Positions 25,623 to 34,833 of a stretch of DNA of 64,000 bases are shown piece by piece. A model generated the notes under the pieces. The model was given only the letters and a program-made list of their open reading frames with translations. It had not been told where the DNA came from and did not search any database. The DNA lies in the IMG/VR virus record IMGVR_UViG_3300024263_000001, positions 1-64,000 of that record; one strand, 5' to 3'. The DNA comes from a virus. A program made the translations under genes and the position numbers. How positions within the stretch are numbered: the stretch's first letter is position 1; the number at the start of each line of letters is the position of its first letter.

Positions 25623-27877
25623 TTCTTTTTCCTCCAATGTATCTTGAACTGACCCCATTCCACATCTGGAAAAACTACATTAAGAATTCTCATTGTGGGT
25701 TTCATTATTTTTCTATCCCAATAATAATCGAGGGCGGCCTCGCCTCTATATTCTTCAAGAAGAACCCCTTCCAGTTTCTTCTGCTTGGGTGGCCCTTCCG
25801 TAATTACATATTGTATGTTAATACCAGGATAAAATGGCTTTCCATCCTCTATCATTCGGGAGGCTATCCTTGCATATACCAAATCTGACTTATACTCAGC
25901 AGGGTATTTGCTTACCATCACGCTGATTGCCAAATCCTCCCCCCTTAGTGGTCCCTTTATAAATTTGGATTTATTCTCAACCAACCATTGTTTGAAAAGT
26001 TCGGGGTCCTCATCCCCGCTAGGGGCGATTAGCATATCGTAAAGTTCTTCGAGGAGTCTTACAGTATAAGGTATAGTATTTCTCTTAACACTCTCCAATC
26101 CCTTTACATCAATGAAATCGGCGGGGTGCTCACCACTCTGGATGACATGTCCAAAGTAATTCTTCTTCCCACAGATAACCAATTTATCATAGACGGTTTC
26201 TAATTTTATATCGAGGATCGGATGTTTAATACCAAAGTCTTCTTTAAGTGCTCTTTTCAGGGTTCGGGCATACATATCCATCATATTATCTAATCCCCAC
26301 TGTTCTCCATCATAGACAATACCAATTGAATCCGTATCCCCGAATATAATCTCAGCCCCCTCAACAGGTTCAAAAAATCCTTTTGCCAGGTTCAAGAAAT
26401 AATGACCTACCAAGGTTACGGACTCGGCAATCTTGGGATTAAAATACCTGCTTCCTTGCTGGGCCATCACACCATAGACGGCATTTGCCATTGCTTTGGC
26501 TACTGCCTGACCTACATCATGAACTTGATATTCTGGAGTATCAATGTCCATAATGGATTGGGCGGCCCGCAACCCCTCCCGATACTCATTGAATCCTTGA
26601 ATCACAGATGGAATAATCCCCATTGGCTTTTTCTTATAATAGAAATCATTAACTGAACGATAACAACCTCTTTCTTTCTCTTCTCTGAAGGTCTCTGGGC
26701 TGATATTCCATGTTATTATGGTACTTGGGTACAAGGATTTGAAGTCATATACATAGACCATCTTATGATAACCCACTCTAGGTTCCAAGACTAGACCACC
26801 TTTAATTGCTGTTAAATGGCCCTTCCTCCGCCAGAATATGGTGGGGAAACGATGATTACTAATACCTTTCCTACGTTGCCTCTCAGACTCTCGGAGGGCG
26901 GCCATATCTATAATCTTACCCGTACCACGATACTGTCTGCTTATGGCTCGCATGGTTGTCCCACTCAACATGGCCTGTTGGATGAGGGAATTAACCATAC
27001 CTGTCTTTTCATCTAATTCCTTGATCAACCTTACATCGTTGAGATTATATTCTTTCAATTTCTCTCTATCATGATTGAATAGTTCGGTCATTTGACCGAC
27101 ATAATTTTCCTTCGTTTTTCCAAGCATCTGCTCGGCCACGTTTTTGAGACTCCATCCTCTTATCCTCAACTTCGAGAAATAAAGTGAGACAACAAACCGA
27201 TGAAGAAGATCAATATCTGCAACCTTCCAGAGAACATCCCTTAATCCATACTGCTCGAATCTTTTACGAAGATATGGCCAATCGAATTTACTTGAGTTCC
27301 ATCCAACGGCAATGTCAAATGAAGATAATATGCGGCCAACCTTAACTAGTAACTTTTCTTCATCATCCTCGGCTACCCATAATTCTTTCCCCTCCCTGTT
27401 TATGAACCCACAACATAGAATTCGATATTTGCCAATTTCAATTCTCTTTTCCGTGTCATCAGTCTCAATGTCAAAGTAGACAATCTTATAATTATCTGCT
27501 ATGGGAATAAGGTTATCTATACAGTACCTATCGGCGAGCGAGAGGTCTCCTTCAAGTGGTTTAGCCCCCGATGCTATGATTTTTTCTAGGAGTTGCTGTT
27601 TGACTGCCCTTTCAGGGTAAGTGTGGCGATTGCTGTAGACACGCACATATTTACCTACGGGATCCATCTCCGTTTTCCTAATCAACCCTTGCAACCGCCA
27701 TTCCGTTAGTTGTTCCATGTCTAGTTTATTATAATCATCCTTCGTCAATAAGAAATACCAAGAGGTCGGGACCTGAGAAATCCTTCGCTTTCCATCATCG
27801 CCTCTTCTTACCAGGGATACGGTCTCGTTATCAGTTGTCCAAGCATCCAGAATCCCAGGTCCCGACTCTTCTACCAA
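25619..27877 (-). CDS. Family B DNA polymerase
   Basis: 752 residues, TTG start overlapping the SSB stop. The 3'-5' exonuclease motifs are intact: FDIET (135-139), GWNSSKFDW (192-200), YNLNDV (277-282). The polymerase motifs are DFKSLYPS (378-385), KAMANAVYG (461-469) and GDTDS (513-517). It is the replicative polymerase, more like the cellular/archaeal B-type core than protein-primed enzymes, since no TPR insertions are evident. Confidence 0.95.
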   Translation of the reverse strand: MVEESGPGILDAWTTDNETVSLVRRGDDGKRRISQVPTSWYFLLTKDDYNKLDMEQLTEWRLQGLIRKTEMDPVGKYVRVYSNRHTYPERAVKQQLLEKIIASGAKPLEGDLSLADRYCIDNLIPIADNYKIVYFDIETDDTEKRIEIGKYRILCCGFINREGKELWVAEDDEEKLLVKVGRILSSFDIAVGWNSSKFDWPYLRKRFEQYGLRDVLWKVADIDLLHRFVVSLYFSKLRIRGWSLKNVAEQMLGKTKENYVGQMTELFNHDREKLKEYNLNDVRLIKELDEKTGMVNSLIQQAMLSGTTMRAISRQYRGTGKIIDMAALRESERQRRKGISNHRFPTIFWRRKGHLTAIKGGLVLEPRVGYHKMVYVYDFKSLYPSTIITWNISPETFREEKERGCYRSVNDFYYKKKPMGIIPSVIQGFNEYREGLRAAQSIMDIDTPEYQVHDVGQAVAKAMANAVYGVMAQQGSRYFNPKIAESVTLVGHYFLNLAKGFFEPVEGAEIIFGDTDSIGIVYDGEQWGLDNMMDMYARTLKRALKEDFGIKHPILDIKLETVYDKLVICGKKNYFGHVIQSGEHPADFIDVKGLESVKRNTIPYTVRLLEELYDMLIAPSGDEDPELFKQWLVENKSKFIKGPLRGEDLAISVMVSKYPAEYKSDLVYARIASRMIEDGKPFYPGINIQYVITEGPPKQKKLEGVLLEEYRGEAALDYYWDRKIMKPTMRILNVVFPDVEWGQFKIHWRKKK

Positions 27878-28527
27878 GCCTCCTCTTCCTCCTCAGATTC
27901 TTCGAGGAATTCAAGTTCATCCTCTGGGGCTCCCTCAGTTACAGTAACGAAGCCTTTACCCACATAACCCTTGCTCAGAATGTCCGAAATCTCATCTGGG
28001 TCTCTCCTTTCATATTCCTTGTGGGCGGCCTCGTTTGCTTCTTCAATATCTGATTTACTTACCTCCTTTGGTTTAGGGTACTTGCTCTTCTTCACGGGCA
28101 CGACAGTCCATCTCGTCTTAAACCCAGTACCACTACGGCTAATCTTGAAAGGTATGCTAAGGATGGTATCTTCCTCTTCAAATACTGCGAAGAGTTGATT
28201 CATGAGTGTTATCCCGAAATCACGAAGGACAATTCTGCCATCCTGAGTAACCATGATAAACCGTCCTCTACGGGACTTCCTACGCATATTCTCATCGGGA
28301 TGGTTACAGAGCGGACAGCCCTCACCAGTACAACTAAACTCATACCATCTGCCTCGATACTGGATTCTCTTGCCGTGTCTCCAAGCCTTGGGGATTTCAA
28401 GGAGATCTTCGGTGAAGTACACAACGACAGACTCCCCATCCTCCACTCGGAGGAACCCCGTCCCGCTTGGTTTCCAGAATTCCTGAAGCTCTTCTATTTC
28501 TTTGTCCTTCTTACTTTTCCTTCCCAT
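27871..28527 (-). CDS. Single-stranded DNA-binding protein (T4 gp32-like layout)
   Basis: 218 residues. A central CTGEGCPLC gives a zinc site within an OB-like core (RFIMVTQDGRIVLRDFG, TRWTVVPVKK). The last 15 residues are very acidic (EFLEESEEEEEAW), as in SSBs that recruit partners through an acidic tail. It is directly upstream of and overlapping the DNA polymerase gene. Assignment is from layout and context. Confidence 0.7.
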   Translation of the reverse strand: MGRKSKKDKEIEELQEFWKPSGTGFLRVEDGESVVVYFTEDLLEIPKAWRHGKRIQYRGRWYEFSCTGEGCPLCNHPDENMRRKSRRGRFIMVTQDGRIVLRDFGITLMNQLFAVFEEEDTILSIPFKISRSGTGFKTRWTVVPVKKSKYPKPKEVSKSDIEEANEAAHKEYERRDPDEISDILSKGYVGKGFVTVTEGAPEDELEFLEESEEEEEAW

Positions 28528-28693
28528 TTTCTTTTTTCTCCTTAAGGATACTTTCTAGGATCCGCGATAATCTCGCCCCATAGAGGAACCAAGCATCCGC
28601 TTGACCATCTACATAGCCCAGTTCCCCAATTAGGGTTTCGCAGAGTCCTTCTACGATTATTATCTTTTTATCGTTTTCTTCCTTTAGTCTCAT
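28511..28693 (-). CDS. Hypothetical small protein
   Basis: 60 residues from the ATG at 28693, within the nuclease gene stop (ATGA). Lys/Glu-rich with a helical middle (WFLYGARLSRILESILKE). Overlaps the SSB start by 17 bases. No family recognised. Confidence 0.5.
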   Translation of the reverse strand: MRLKEENDKKIIIVEGLCETLIGELGYVDGQADAWFLYGARLSRILESILKEKKENGKEK

Positions 28694-29400
28694 TTCAGTT
28701 TCTCCATTTTGTAGCATACATGGTGGAAGGAGCAATACCGACATGTTTCACTATGCGGCGATTCTCCTTCCATTTCTGGTATCATTGTCTCGTCTACCGC
28801 TTTTAATATTTCATTTCCCCTCTCCTCTATTTGTTTAATGTCCTCTTCAGCTAGTTCGATATCTATAGCCTTAATTGGTTGCTTTGTCTGAGACCAATGT
28901 TTAGGATTAAATACCTTGGATTTGTCTACTAACAGGAGGAGCCCCTTTCCTCCAAGGGGACAAAGCATTGAAGTGAGCCGTCCCCTCCCCACATGTGGCT
29001 TTCCACCATTAAATGCATAAAGTGTGGCTTTTAGTTGTCTCTTGTATTCTACTGATATCTTTTTCGGTATCTGTTTTAATGCTTTGATTTCAACGACAAT
29101 TCCCTGCGGGCCGATATAATCGGCTTTTCCTATAATGGGGCCATGAGCCACGGTATAGTTTTCTCTCCCGCCATATCCCTTCATCAACAATCCCTGGATG
29201 AATGCATGAACCAGTGATGATTCCCCCATTCTTAATTGTGCTTGATAGGAGGGAGGAGTGGGTTCTCCCCGCATAGCAAGGTAAACTCTCCGCTTACACC
29301 AACCTATTCGACTTGCCCAGACTCGTTGCTTAACTGTCTGGGGCTGTGTCAGTTGGGCGAGAAGTCTGCGGCCTATGTCCTTGGATGTAAATTCAGTCAT
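28690..29400 (-). CDS. Cas4/RecB-like PD-(D/E)XK nuclease with Fe-S cysteines
   Basis: 236 residues. Cys35 and a C-terminal C-x2-C-x5-C (220, 223, 229) bracket a nuclease core with GKADYI (Asp94) and VVEIKAL (Glu104, Lys106), plus a QLKATLYAF motif (QxxxY-like). This is the layout of Cas4/AddB-type exonucleases with a 4Fe-4S cluster. In phages such enzymes process DNA ends for recombination next to RecA and SSB. No CRISPR genes are present. Confidence 0.8.
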   Translation of the reverse strand: MTEFTSKDIGRRLLAQLTQPQTVKQRVWASRIGWCKRRVYLAMRGEPTPPSYQAQLRMGESSLVHAFIQGLLMKGYGGRENYTVAHGPIIGKADYIGPQGIVVEIKALKQIPKKISVEYKRQLKATLYAFNGGKPHVGRGRLTSMLCPLGGKGLLLLVDKSKVFNPKHWSQTKQPIKAIDIELAEEDIKQIEERGNEILKAVDETMIPEMEGESPHSETCRYCSFHHVCYKMEKLK

Positions 29401-29401
29401 T

Positions 29402-29788
29402 CTATCCCTTTACAATATCCTCAAAGTGCCCAGGAATCCATTTCTTGCCAGTCCTCATATAACAATCAGTGTCTTCTTGAGACATATCCAAGTATCTCCA
29501 TTCAGTTGTATCCATAACCAGACCTTCATCGGGTGAGATTACCCACTTATGAACCTTTTCACCTTCACGTCCATGTATAATGCGATAGTTCACCAGTTTC
29601 CCTTTCCCCCATTGGTATTGATGAACAATAATCGTACCGAAAGGTAGTAGAAACCTCCAAGTATGACCATACCTTGTGGTCTTCTGGGGGAACATGAACT
29701 TACTAAACTTAAACATACCCGACACTCTATTTATCACCAATGCAATTGGTGAGATTGCTACCATTTTCAGAAACTCTTTACGATTCAT
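29402..29788 (-). CDS. Hypothetical protein with N-terminal signal-like segment
   Basis: 128 residues. It begins MNRKEFLKMVAISPIALV, which resembles a twin-arginine signal (R-K instead of R-R, then F-L-K, then a hydrophobic stretch). The mature part is aromatic rich (YGHTWRFLLPFGTIIVHQY). Possibly exported; function unknown. Confidence 0.45.
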   Translation of the reverse strand: MNRKEFLKMVAISPIALVINRVSGMFKFSKFMFPQKTTRYGHTWRFLLPFGTIIVHQYQWGKGKLVNYRIIHGREGEKVHKWVISPDEGLVMDTTEWRYLDMSQEDTDCYMRTGKKWIPGHFEDIVKG

Positions 29789-30111
29789 CTTTTCTCCCTA
29801 TGTCCTTTAATATAAATTCTCTCGCTCTTGACAATCCTCCCTTTCCTTTCCACGAACTGCGGAAGCGTTTGCTGACACCCGCACTTACACTCTCTAATAA
29901 GATTTAGTTTTTCTTCCTCCGTTAAACATCCTCTAATTTCCTGCGATCTTTTTAACCCCTCCGCCTTGAAATTAACATGAGGATAGTAACGCTTGAATAA
30001 TTGGGAGATGGCGGGGGGAGTTATCTTATACAGTTCAGAAAGTTCTTTATAGGTATACCCCGCCTCCCAAAGATTAAACATTCGTTGAACTCGTTCAGGA
30101 ATTTCTACCAT
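29785..30111 (-). CDS. HTH protein with CxCGC zinc module
   Basis: 108 residues from the ATG at 30111 (SD gaggag). Residues 5-45 form a helix-turn-helix (MFNLWEAGYTYKELSELY, ITPPAISQLFKRY). A C-terminal zinc module reads ECKCGCQQTLP and ends YIKGHREK. The same two-part layout is in the protein at 45777, so the two are paralogous regulators or DNA-binding proteins. Confidence 0.6.
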   Translation of the reverse strand: MVEIPERVQRMFNLWEAGYTYKELSELYKITPPAISQLFKRYYPHVNFKAEGLKRSQEIRGCLTEEEKLNLIRECKCGCQQTLPQFVERKGRIVKSERIYIKGHREKR

Positions 30112-30685
30112 TAAATATCTCCTCATAGAGCATACCAGGGCGGAGTGTGAGTCGCCATTCAGTTATACCTTCAAGTAAATCTGCACTTTCCAGATTTGAG
30201 ATGATGGCCATAAGTGATTGCAGGCCGAGAAATATATCACCTGAAAGTTCAAACAAAATGTCAATAGATGTCAGAGAAGCACTCAGTTCGATTTGATGGC
30301 TCTCTGCAATCAGAAGATGACCTCCATACAATCGTTGTTCAGGACGATACAAACCGACTCCCCGCACATGTCCACTTAACAAGAACCTTCCAATTGCGGA
30401 GTTGTCAGGATAAAGATTGAATATCAACTCATTCCAAGCCTGGAGTGTCTGTTTGGGTGGGAGGGTTGCTTGCTTGCTCTCAAACTCTTTGATAAGAGTG
30501 GGAAGTGTATCCAAAGGGTAGCCCATCACATAAATTATCCCATCGAAATCGGCCAGCACTGTCGATTCATCCCTGCAAGCACCCGCCCCAAATGATAACA
30601 CATTACTAATTCCATCAATGAAACCAATTATGTTATGGTCTCGAATGCTATTTCGCCACCCTGCCAGATATCCAAACGTTATCAT
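30095..30685 (-). CDS. Hypothetical protein
   Basis: 196 residues, overlapping the HTH gene start by 17 bases. Alpha/beta with hydrophobic core segments (VLADFDGIIYVMGYPL). No motif or family recognised. It lies between a small membrane protein gene and the HTH gene. Confidence 0.5.
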   Translation of the reverse strand: MITFGYLAGWRNSIRDHNIIGFIDGISNVLSFGAGACRDESTVLADFDGIIYVMGYPLDTLPTLIKEFESKQATLPPKQTLQAWNELIFNLYPDNSAIGRFLLSGHVRGVGLYRPEQRLYGGHLLIAESHQIELSASLTSIDILFELSGDIFLGLQSLMAIISNLESADLLEGITEWRLTLRPGMLYEEIFNGRNS

Positions 30686-30711
30686 TTTTCCGTCCCCCTC
30701 TTATCTCTTGC

Positions 30712-30927
30712 CTAGTCCTCTCTAAGGGCACAATACAGGGCATAAAGCGCACCAACTAGAAATGCAGCTGCCGCCACCATATCGTTTATCAAGAATGTGT
30801 ACCAACCTACCGACTGTTCAAAAGCGGTGCCTTCCGTGAATTCGCCAAATTGCCAAGCCCCATAGATCCAGACTGCTGCCAATGCAAATCCGACAAGGCT
30901 CAGCAGAAAAAGCTCATATCTCTTCAT
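30712..30927 (-). CDS. Two-helix membrane protein
   Basis: 71 residues with two membrane segments, about 5-25 (ELFLLSLVGFALAAVWIYGA) and 45-66 (FLINDMVAAAAFLVGALYAL). It lies just downstream of primase. Function unknown. Confidence 0.55.
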   Translation of the reverse strand: MKRYELFLLSLVGFALAAVWIYGAWQFGEFTEGTAFEQSVGWYTFLINDMVAAAAFLVGALYALYCALRED

Positions 30928-30937
30928 CTTCTCCTCC

Positions 30938-31846
30938 TTACAATGCTAACTTTAATGAAGATAATGCTTCAAAAGTTTCTCTTTCACTCCACAAATCTGG
31001 TTCCTTCTCATACTGTTTGCGGGGGACAAGGCACTTCACAGATAATTCCCCAGCAATTCGCTTAGTGGCTCTTCTCCCTGCCTCATCGGGGTCTAAAAGG
31101 AGAACTACTTGGTCGTAATTTACCAACCTTCTAAATTGACCATCACTTAATGTAGTACCCATCAAGGCAACAACATTGCTCATCCCCTGACTGACCAATC
31201 TATATACACCCCAGTATCCTTCAGTCACGGTAATCTCATGAAAATGTGTCCCTTTCCATTGTTCTAATCCATAGAGCAAATCCTTAAACCTGGCACCAGA
31301 TTCAGGGACAATTGGACAGTATTTGGGTTCTTGGTCAGCACGGGTGCGGCGGCCCACAATTACTCTTAGTCTCCCGAACTCATCGTGCACGGGGATTGCT
31401 ATCTTCTCAGTTACGGGATCATACTTCACACTATATCGGTTATAAATATAGAAGGGGATATCTCGATACGATTCATATACATCCTCTATATTTAGATAAG
31501 TATCAAGGATTATATTATCTAAATATAGATTCCTTTGATCTGTCTGCAACATTTGGATTTGCCGAGCGACCTCGCTAACATCTTCATAATCAGGAAGCAC
31601 CTCATTGAGATATTGTTTCGCCTGCCAAAGAGACATTTCCTTTAAGTGCATGACCAAGGTGATAAGGTTGGCATCTTCATTGCAAGCAAAACAGTGCGAA
31701 AGTCCAGAATCTAAGTTAATGCCCCAACTAGGGTGAACATCCTCGTGGTGCCCCCAAGGGCAACGACCACGAAGTTCGTCATCTACTACTAAGATTTTTT
31801 GGATCCCCAGATCTTTGCAAATTTGAATTACTTTGGCTCTCGACAT
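30938..31846 (-). CDS. DnaG-like primase (CHC2 zinc finger and Toprim)
   Basis: 302 residues. The zinc finger is CPWGHHEDVHPSWGI with Cys29, His33/34 and HCFAC (Cys52, Cys55). A linker leads to a Toprim domain with VTEGYWGVYRL (Glu) and VVLLLDPDEAGR (D-x-D). It synthesises RNA primers for the adjacent helicase/polymerase machinery. The C-terminal helicase-binding region of bacterial DnaG is absent, common in phage primases. Confidence 0.9.
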   Translation of the reverse strand: MSRAKVIQICKDLGIQKILVVDDELRGRCPWGHHEDVHPSWGINLDSGLSHCFACNEDANLITLVMHLKEMSLWQAKQYLNEVLPDYEDVSEVARQIQMLQTDQRNLYLDNIILDTYLNIEDVYESYRDIPFYIYNRYSVKYDPVTEKIAIPVHDEFGRLRVIVGRRTRADQEPKYCPIVPESGARFKDLLYGLEQWKGTHFHEITVTEGYWGVYRLVSQGMSNVVALMGTTLSDGQFRRLVNYDQVVLLLDPDEAGRRATKRIAGELSVKCLVPRKQYEKEPDLWSERETFEALSSLKLAL

Positions 31847-32025
31847 TCTCTTTCCTTGACCCCTTTAGTATCGCTTGATATAGATACCTCGCTGAGTGTC
31901 AATTTCCAAAGTCGATTGCAATGATGGCAATAGAAACGATGAGGAACGAGCCCTTTATCAGCAATAACTTTTATAAACTTGCCACAGTTGGGACAGGTAA
32001 GCGTAAAGCCAATTGGTATGCTCAC
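31828..32025 (-). CDS. Zinc-ribbon protein between primase and helicase
   Basis: 65 residues with CPNCGKFIKV and FYCHHCNRLW, a compact zinc ribbon. It overlaps primase by 19 bases and helicase by 4, so it is co-translated with them. A replisome accessory role is a guess. Confidence 0.55.
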   Translation of the reverse strand: MSIPIGFTLTCPNCGKFIKVIADKGLVPHRFYCHHCNRLWKLTLSEVSISSDTKGVKERECREPK

Positions 32026-33266
32026 TGTAGTTTTAATATCCCTCCCTCTGGGGTTAGTTCCCTCATATCACCGACATCCACGTTAAAAGCGAGCCTGATT
32101 ATTCCACCGAGCCCTGCTAATGTCCTTTTCTTCCTCAGTTTTAGTTTAAGAACTGTGTCTTCTTTCCCTCGATCTACTGTTAGAACAATATCAGCATGTT
32201 GTACCATTGCATAAGAAGTTGCTATATCCTCTAAATCTAAGGCTCTCTTATCAGCAGCGGGGCGGTGAGTCTGAGCGGCGATAATGATAGGAATCTGATA
32301 GACCTCAGCCAATGTCTTCAGGTCCCGACAAACATCATCCATCTCCTCATATTTCTTCTCGTATCGTCTCTGTCCCCTCATCAATGTAATATAATCAACG
32401 AGGACTAACTTTGGTTCGTGGCGTTTAATTTTGGCATCAACGCGTGCGGGAGTAAAAGACCCCCCGTACCGCTGACCAACAAGTATAAAAGGCGTTGTAT
32501 TGACATTTGACTTTAGGGTTTTCGTGTATTGCTCTAAATCTACTGTACCAATAAATAATGAAGTGTTGGATATTTTATGGACAAAGGCGTCAAAACGATA
32601 TGCTACTTCAATGGGAGACATCTCAAGGTTGATATAAAGAACTGGTTTCTTTTGCTCCCACGCCCGAAAAGCAAAAAGTAAAAGAAGAAAGGATTTACCG
32701 ATTCCCGTCTTCCCCAAAACAACTGAAAGCATTCCAGGACTCCAACCACCTATGAGATAATCTAGGGTTTTTATCCCAGTAGAAATTCCTACCATAGATC
32801 CTGATTTCCTCAGCAATTGTCTCCGCTCTTGGTCCTCTAGGCGGAACTCAAAGTCTCTAGCAAGATCTATATCAGTATCTCCACCATGAGCCATTTGAAT
32901 CTCTCGTACCCGATTAGAAATCATTTCAAGAGCGGGGTTCGCCCCATCGGTTTGGAAAGTCTCAACTAATTCATTCATCAAAGAGAGCACTTTTCTATCC
33001 AGCAGTTTCTCGTTCAGTTCTCGGCGGAGTTTAGTGAAGTCATAGTTCTTAGAATCCCAAGAGAAATGAGAATAGTCAGGAAATTTCTCCACAAAGGCGG
33101 CGACAGTTGGTGTAGTCCTATATTTATCATAATAAGTATGGATATAAGACCATTCTCTTGGACAGACAACAAAATGGTTGTTCGAGATGCCTGCTTCTAT
33201 GGCTTCCAAGAAACTGGCAGTTGAAACTATATAGATGATTGTTGATTGTTCAATGGAAGGAGTCAC
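32022..33266 (-). CDS. DnaB-like replicative helicase
   Basis: 414 residues. The RecA-like core has Walker A GKTGIGKS (185-192), VLYINLEMSP (H1a-like), a Walker B LVLVDYITLM and an IIIAAQTHRP sensor. The N-terminal 130 residues are helical, as in DnaB. It unwinds DNA ahead of the family B polymerase; the downstream primase is its expected partner. Confidence 0.9.
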   Translation of the reverse strand: MTPSIEQSTIIYIVSTASFLEAIEAGISNNHFVVCPREWSYIHTYYDKYRTTPTVAAFVEKFPDYSHFSWDSKNYDFTKLRRELNEKLLDRKVLSLMNELVETFQTDGANPALEMISNRVREIQMAHGGDTDIDLARDFEFRLEDQERRQLLRKSGSMVGISTGIKTLDYLIGGWSPGMLSVVLGKTGIGKSFLLLLFAFRAWEQKKPVLYINLEMSPIEVAYRFDAFVHKISNTSLFIGTVDLEQYTKTLKSNVNTTPFILVGQRYGGSFTPARVDAKIKRHEPKLVLVDYITLMRGQRRYEKKYEEMDDVCRDLKTLAEVYQIPIIIAAQTHRPAADKRALDLEDIATSYAMVQHADIVLTVDRGKEDTVLKLKLRKKRTLAGLGGIIRLAFNVDVGDMRELTPEGGILKLQ

Positions 33267-33668
33267 TTATCCATAAGCCTCTCTTGGGTATTCGCCGTGT
33301 TCCTCACGGTAATTCTCCCTCCACATATCATGTTTGGTGAGTAGCTTACCGTTTCTCTCAACCAAGGGTTCATCATAAATGACTTCTTCGCCATGTGTAG
33401 TAACTCCATCTTTTCCTTCTCGCCACATGAAAATGTGGATTTCTCGACAACAACTTACACAAACATATTTATTTCTTCCACTATCCCTAAAGATATACTT
33501 TCCTGGCTCCTCAAAAATGGATGAACTTCCACCCCAATAATTGGGTGGCCAATTATCCAAGTACATCTGCTCTTGGCAATGAGGACACGATACAATTTCA
33601 CGAACAATATCAAAACCAAGGATAAATCTCTTCCAATTACTAGGATGGCATAATTTATCAAAACTCAT
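33267..33668 (-). CDS. Zinc-ribbon hypothetical protein
   Basis: 133 residues from the ATG at 33668 (SD aaaggagaataaa). CPHCQEQMYLDNWPP and YVCVSCCREIHIFMW form a zinc ribbon. Directly upstream of helicase. Function unknown. Confidence 0.55.
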   Translation of the reverse strand: MSFDKLCHPSNWKRFILGFDIVREIVSCPHCQEQMYLDNWPPNYWGGSSSIFEEPGKYIFRDSGRNKYVCVSCCREIHIFMWREGKDGVTTHGEEVIYDEPLVERNGKLLTKHDMWRENYREEHGEYPREAYG

Positions 33669-33684
33669 TTTATTCTCCTTTGCT

Positions 33685-34134
33685 TTAATACTCAAGAGCC
33701 TCTGTTTTAATGATAACCTCAGTCCCAGTTTCTAATATATCCACTACCGCAGTATAATCTTCTTCCCTAAACCCTCCACTTTCGCCATAATTTGCTACCC
33801 ATACTGGGGTGGTTTTCCCCATAAGATATTCACCACCCTTATATCCAGTTAGTGTTCTACCAATTACACTCTTAAGTAACCTTAGTAATTCCGTAACTGT
33901 GAACGCCCTAGATTCATTGCCAACATATTTCAAAGCCAATTCATTATAACTACCATGCCAACTATCTATGTTTACTGGGCGATAGGGTTTAACGTCAAAT
34001 ACAACTGGAAGGTCTTTATTTTTCACCGATTCCAGTTTCAATATCATTTCGCCAAGCGTTAACTGGGGCGACGTTTTCATTCTCTCGGCTCTGTCTACTT
34101 TTACTGCATTATCTAGTATTGTCTGTAAATCCAT
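33685..34134 (-). CDS. Conserved phage protein of unknown function
   Basis: 149 residues. The segments LTLGEMILKLE, DSWHGSYNELAL, GYKGGEYLMGKTTPVWVANY and VVDILETGTEVIIKTE recall a widespread phage protein family whose function I do not know. The assignment to that family is from memory of the motif order. Confidence 0.6.
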   Translation of the reverse strand: MDLQTILDNAVKVDRAERMKTSPQLTLGEMILKLESVKNKDLPVVFDVKPYRPVNIDSWHGSYNELALKYVGNESRAFTVTELLRLLKSVIGRTLTGYKGGEYLMGKTTPVWVANYGESGGFREEDYTAVVDILETGTEVIIKTEALEY

Positions 34135-34152
34135 TTTATTTTCCCCTCTGGA

Positions 34153-34254
34153 TTAGAAACAGCCGATACTAAAAATAGCCAGAGATGTGCCAAATCCTAT
34201 AAGAAGTCCACTCAAGAAAACACAAAGTATCAATAGTTTTCCTTGATTAGTCAT
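34153..34254 (-). CDS. Tiny single-pass membrane protein
   Basis: 33 residues from the ATG at 34254. A membrane helix at about 6-29 (LLILCVFLSGLLIGFGTSLA). The SD is weak. Function unknown. Confidence 0.4.
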   Translation of the reverse strand: MTNQGKLLILCVFLSGLLIGFGTSLAIFSIGCF

Positions 34255-34279
34255 TTTTACATTCCCTTCCGCCCCATGC

Positions 34280-34381
34280 TTAGGCTTTATACACCTCATG
34301 GGTATGAGCCTTTTCTTCCAGCCTCTTGATTCTCTCTTCAAAACTTGGAGAGAAACAGAGTAATTGTTCTGCTACTTCCAC
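34280..34381 (-). CDS. Possible 33-residue protein
   Basis: GTG start overlapping the end of the next gene upstream; the body is a charged helix (FEERIKRLEEKAHTHEVYK). There is no clear SD, so it depends on translational coupling. Composition looks protein-like, but the call is weak. Confidence 0.3.
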   Translation of the reverse strand: MEVAEQLLCFSPSFEERIKRLEEKAHTHEVYKA

Positions 34382-34542
34382 GAAATAGTAACAATCTGAC
34401 CGACATAAGGTTTAAGAAGTTTATTCGTAGCGGGGGCGGCCTCAAGGTTAAGATAGAGGCCACGTTCGTGATCATCAACATAGAAAAGGTTTGTTTCGCA
34501 TTTAGATTGTGCTAATTTTGCTTCAACGATTACTTTTTTCAT
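34372..34542 (-). CDS. Hypothetical small protein
   Basis: 56 residues behind SD aaggagaatgaa. It begins MKKVIVEAKLAQSKCETN and ends in a small beta segment (KPYVGQIVTISWK). No family recognised. Confidence 0.5.
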   Translation of the reverse strand: MKKVIVEAKLAQSKCETNLFYVDDHERGLYLNLEAAPATNKLLKPYVGQIVTISWK

Positions 34543-34565
34543 TTCATTCTCCTTATTCTAAATTG

Positions 34566-34832
34566 CTACCTTATCCAGCCCTGCTTCCGCTTGAAACTTT
34601 CCCACCGTGACAGTTTCCAGTCTCTTGTCTCATAGGCTTTTGCCAGTTTGAGAAATAACCTTTCAACTGTACCTGAAGGAACCCCTCCCCACAAAACTTG
34701 AAACAGTTTTTCGGCATCTATATCATAACTCGTTATCTCTGCTTCTACTGGCCCATCCAACTCAACAGAGATGATTATATCCCCGCTGTTTCCTGGAGCA
34801 TTAATCTTAATTTCTCTTCTTTTTCCAACCAT
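34566..34832 (-). CDS. Hypothetical protein
   Basis: 88 residues behind SD aaaggagaataaa. An N-terminal beta part (EIKINAPGNSGDIIISVELD) is followed by helices. No family recognised. Confidence 0.5.
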   Translation of the reverse strand: MVGKRREIKINAPGNSGDIIISVELDGPVEAEITSYDIDAEKLFQVLWGGVPSGTVERLFLKLAKAYETRDWKLSRWESFKRKQGWIR

Positions 34833-34833
34833 T

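Noticed and set aside
28690-29400. Cas4 as part of a CRISPR adaptation module.
   Set aside because: No cas1, cas2 or repeat array is present. The gene sits with RecA, SSB and polymerase, fitting a phage recombination nuclease.
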